Below, in pieces: positions 6,588 through 8,487 of a stretch of 8,487 bases of DNA. The stretch comes from Clostridia bacterium (GTDB taxonomy: Bacteria; Bacillota; Clostridia; Oscillospirales; RGIG577). Location: positions 1 to 8,487 of the forward strand of contig JAFOLN010000209.1 of NCBI GenBank assembly GCA_017419325.1, written 5' to 3'. The position numbers and the translations under genes are program-made. How positions within the stretch are numbered: position 1 is the stretch's first letter; the number at the start of each line of letters is the position of its first letter. A model generated the notes under the pieces. That model ran no database searches, had not been told where the DNA came from, and worked only from the letters and a program-made list of their open reading frames with translations.

Positions 6588-7666
6588 ATGATATGGTATT
6601 TGAATCTTCGGATCCCGTTTTGCAGGAGGATCTGGAGAGCATAGCCCGTTTTGACCTCGATTGGAGCCTTCTTTCGGGGAAGACGGTTTTCGTAACGGGA
6701 GCGACAGGTCTTATAGGAAGTCAGATGGTGCGCGCGCTGCTTTCGGTTGACCGTATACATAAGCTTGGCATAAAGGTCATAGGCCTTTCAAGGTCAAAAG
6801 AGAAGGCGGAAAGAATATTCGGAGATTTACTAAAAAGACCGGGTCTTTCAATAAAGCAGGGAGACGTTACGGGAGAGATTAAAATCGATGAAAAGCTTGA
6901 TTTTATAATCCACCTTGCGAGCCAGACGGCGTCGAAGGAGTTCGTAACCCACCCGGTCGAGACAATAGACACGGCGCTTTGTGGAACTAAGAATATTCTG
7001 GAGCTTGCGAAAAAGCATGAAAGCTCGGCCGTTGTATATGCATCCTCCATGGAGATGTACGGCAACCCGGGCCCGCAGGAAAACAGAACTACGGAGAATG
7101 AGCTCGGATATATCGACAACCTTAAGGTGAGAAGCTGCTATCCCGAGGCAAAGCGCATGTGCGAGAATATGTGCATCTGCTATGCTTCGGAGTACGGCGT
7201 GCCGGTAAAGATCGCGCGTCTTGCGCAGACCTTCGGCGCGGGCATCTCAAAGAACGAGGGCAGGGTATTTGCTCAGTTCGCCCGCTCGGCAATAGAGAGA
7301 AAGGACATAGTGCTTCATACTGCGGGACGTTCATACGGCAACTACTGCTATACAGCCGACGCCATAACAGGCATACTTACCATCCTGTTAAAGGGAAATC
7401 AGGCGGAGGCATACAATGTTGTAAACGAAGCCTGCACCATGAGGATAGCAGAGATGGCAGAGCTTGTTTCGGACAGGCTCGCGGAGGGAAAGATAAAGAC
7501 GGTCTTCGATATTCCCGAGGACAGCAATAAATTCGGATATGCCGCCGATGTGGAGCTGAGGCTCAGCGGCAGAAAGCTTATGGATCTGGGGTGGTCGCCG
7601 AAGATCGCGCCCGATCTTACGACAATGTATGAGAGGCTTATAAAAAGCTTTCAATCAAATTCTTAG
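6584..7666 (+). CDS. NAD-dependent epimerase/dehydratase, extended SDR family
   Basis: This 360-residue protein is an extended short-chain dehydrogenase/reductase, a family that usually acts on nucleotide-linked sugars. A 32-residue leader precedes the Rossmann fold. The NAD(P)-binding motif GATGLIG is at 39-45. An HLAS strand follows, then SSMEMYG with the probable catalytic serine S155, and the catalytic pair Y186 and K190 in YPEAK. The C-terminal substrate-binding part looks complete. The ATG overlaps the cytidylyltransferase stop (ATGA), which implies translational coupling and a shared pathway. The usual TarI partner, TarJ, is a medium-chain alcohol dehydrogenase, so this is a different redox partner. 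It may reduce a keto-sugar phosphate before activation, or remodel the CDP-sugar afterwards. Family assignment is firm; the substrate is unknown. Confidence 0.92.
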   Translation: MNDMVFESSDPVLQEDLESIARFDLDWSLLSGKTVFVTGATGLIGSQMVRALLSVDRIHKLGIKVIGLSRSKEKAERIFGDLLKRPGLSIKQGDVTGEIKIDEKLDFIIHLASQTASKEFVTHPVETIDTALCGTKNILELAKKHESSAVVYASSMEMYGNPGPQENRTTENELGYIDNLKVRSCYPEAKRMCENMCICYASEYGVPVKIARLAQTFGAGISKNEGRVFAQFARSAIERKDIVLHTAGRSYGNYCYTADAITGILTILLKGNQAEAYNVVNEACTMRIAEMAELVSDRLAEGKIKTVFDIPEDSNKFGYAADVELRLSGRKLMDLGWSPKIAPDLTTMYERLIKSFQSNS

Positions 7667-7706
7667 GCAGCCGGTTAAACGGTTTGGACAATAAGGCGGG
7701 TGATGT

Positions 7707-7727
7707 GCCATGAGTCCGGTTCATGGC
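7707..7727 (+). promoter_or_regulatory. Inverted repeat in the 79-bp gap before the last gene
   Basis: GCCATGA (7707-7713) and TCATGGC (7721-7727) form a perfect 7-bp stem with a 7-base loop. No T-run follows, so a terminator is unlikely. The 5' arm contains an in-frame ATG (7710) that would add 12 residues to the next protein and has an AAGGCGG sequence (7693-7699) upstream. The hairpin could hide this start and favour the ATG at 7746, but it may be chance. Confidence 0.4.
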
Positions 7728-7745
7728 TCAAAGAGAGCATCTATA

Positions 7746-8487
7746 ATGAAAACGATAAAAACGCTGGTGTGTAAATGCCTCTTATCACCGCTGTATAGTA
7801 TCTGTGCGTTAAAGCCGGTAAAGAGCAACCTTGTTGTGCTGGCGGACGGTCACAGATTTGATATGCCCCATTCCGTTATGATGGTGAAAATGCACCTTAG
7901 CGAGATGCCTGACTTAGAGGTAGTGGAGTATTACAGGGACTATTCCTTCGTAAATCCCATAAAGGGCATATTTGCGATGATGAGCTTTATGCCGCTTTAC
8001 GCAAGGGCACGCTATGTTTTTATAACAGACAGCTTTATACCCGTGTCGGCCTGTAAAAAGAGAAAAGAGACCACGGTCATACAGCTCTGGCATTCCAGCG
8101 GTCTTATGAAAAAGATAGGCTACGACTCGCCTCAGGAAGCCGACACGGTATTTGAGTTTCAATACAGAAATTACGACGTATTCACCGTATCGTCGCCCAT
8201 GGTGGGAGACGTGCTCTCCAATGCCATGAGACTCCCCAGGGAGACCTTCGTCGATACGGGAGTAACGCTTATTGATTACAATTACAGAGAAGACCTTATA
8301 GCCGGGTTTAAAAAGGAATTTTACTCGGCTTATCCCGAGTATGAGGGGAAGAAAATAGTTTTGTGGGCGCCCACTTTCAGAGGCACTCCGCGTGAGGGAT
8401 ATCTTGTAGGGCAGGAGGAGGTCTGGCGGCTGAGTCAGAGCCTTCCGGATGATTATGCGGTAATAATCAAGACCCACAGGAATTCCA
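7746..8487 (+). CDS. CDP-glycerol glycerophosphotransferase family protein, 3' end outside window
   Basis: The first 247 codons are present without a stop. Starting at 7746 the protein reads MKTIKTLVCK..., and motifs include QLWHSSGLMKKIG with H116 (W115-H116), TVSSP.V near 150, the WAPTFRG motif at 207-213, and IKTH with H244. The two histidines are 128 residues apart, close to the 124 seen in the first gene, and fit the paired catalytic histidines of TagF-like enzymes. Unlike gene 1 it has only about 110 residues before the first histidine, so it is the short form without an extra N-terminal domain. The consensus proline after the second histidine is an arginine. The start at 7746 has a modest AAAGAG site; an in-frame ATG at 7710 is an alternative, held in a hairpin stem. 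It probably adds or polymerises polyol-phosphate units on the cytoplasmic membrane face. Confidence 0.92.
   Translation, partial: MKTIKTLVCKCLLSPLYSICALKPVKSNLVVLADGHRFDMPHSVMMVKMHLSEMPDLEVVEYYRDYSFVNPIKGIFAMMSFMPLYARARYVFITDSFIPVSACKKRKETTVIQLWHSSGLMKKIGYDSPQEADTVFEFQYRNYDVFTVSSPMVGDVLSNAMRLPRETFVDTGVTLIDYNYREDLIAGFKKEFYSAYPEYEGKKIVLWAPTFRGTPREGYLVGQEEVWRLSQSLPDDYAVIIKTHRNS

Noticed and set aside
7707..7727. Inverted repeat as a rho-independent terminator
   Set aside because: There is no T-run after the stem, and a same-pathway gene follows within 20 bases.
7914..8477. Minus-strand open frame of 187 codons
   Set aside because: It lies wholly opposite the last glycerophosphotransferase gene, whose motifs are clear on the plus strand; the antisense product shows no recognisable family.

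Overview
The window holds five plus-strand genes packed into what looks like one operon for a polyol-phosphate surface polymer (a teichoic-acid-like polymer or capsule). Two CDP-glycerol glycerophosphotransferase-family genes, an IspD/TarI-type cytidylyltransferase and a nucleotide-sugar-type SDR point to a Gram-positive Bacillota. Roughly balanced base composition, frequent ATA (Ile) and AGA/AGG (Arg) codons and AGGAG-type ribosome binding sites suggest a class Clostridia gut-type anaerobe. That placement is inference; no rRNA or other phylogenetic marker is present.

Layout: (1) 3-1496, a CDP-glycerol glycerophosphotransferase-family protein whose 5' end lies outside the window. (2) 1493-5812, a 1439-residue protein, translationally coupled to gene 1. 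It is an in-frame tandem duplication of a unit of about 717 residues, and each unit carries a GSCWSR-type SGNH/DUF6270-like domain preceded by what looks like a degenerate copy of the same fold. (3) 5856-6587, a TarI/IspD-family CTP:sugar- or polyol-phosphate cytidylyltransferase. (4) 6584-7666, an extended SDR (NAD-dependent epimerase/dehydratase), coupled to gene 3 by an ATGA overlap. (5) 7746-8487, a second, differently built CDP-glycerol glycerophosphotransferase-family protein, cut off by the window's 3' end.

Proposed logic: genes 3 and 4 make a CDP-activated polyol or sugar. Genes 1 and 5 transfer the polyol-phosphate units onto a lipid-linked primer at the cytoplasmic face of the membrane. 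The large SGNH-like protein has no signal peptide or membrane segment and may modify or trim the polymer or its precursors in the cytoplasm; its reaction is unknown. The most unusual element is this four-domain protein. Its central junction still carries a good internal Shine-Dalgarno/ATG and an out-of-frame TAA overlapping it, as if two tandem genes had been fused by a small frameshift.

The noncoding gaps are 43 bp (5813-5855) and 79 bp (7667-7745). I see no promoter, rho-independent terminator, tRNA, rRNA, CRISPR array or insertion sequence.
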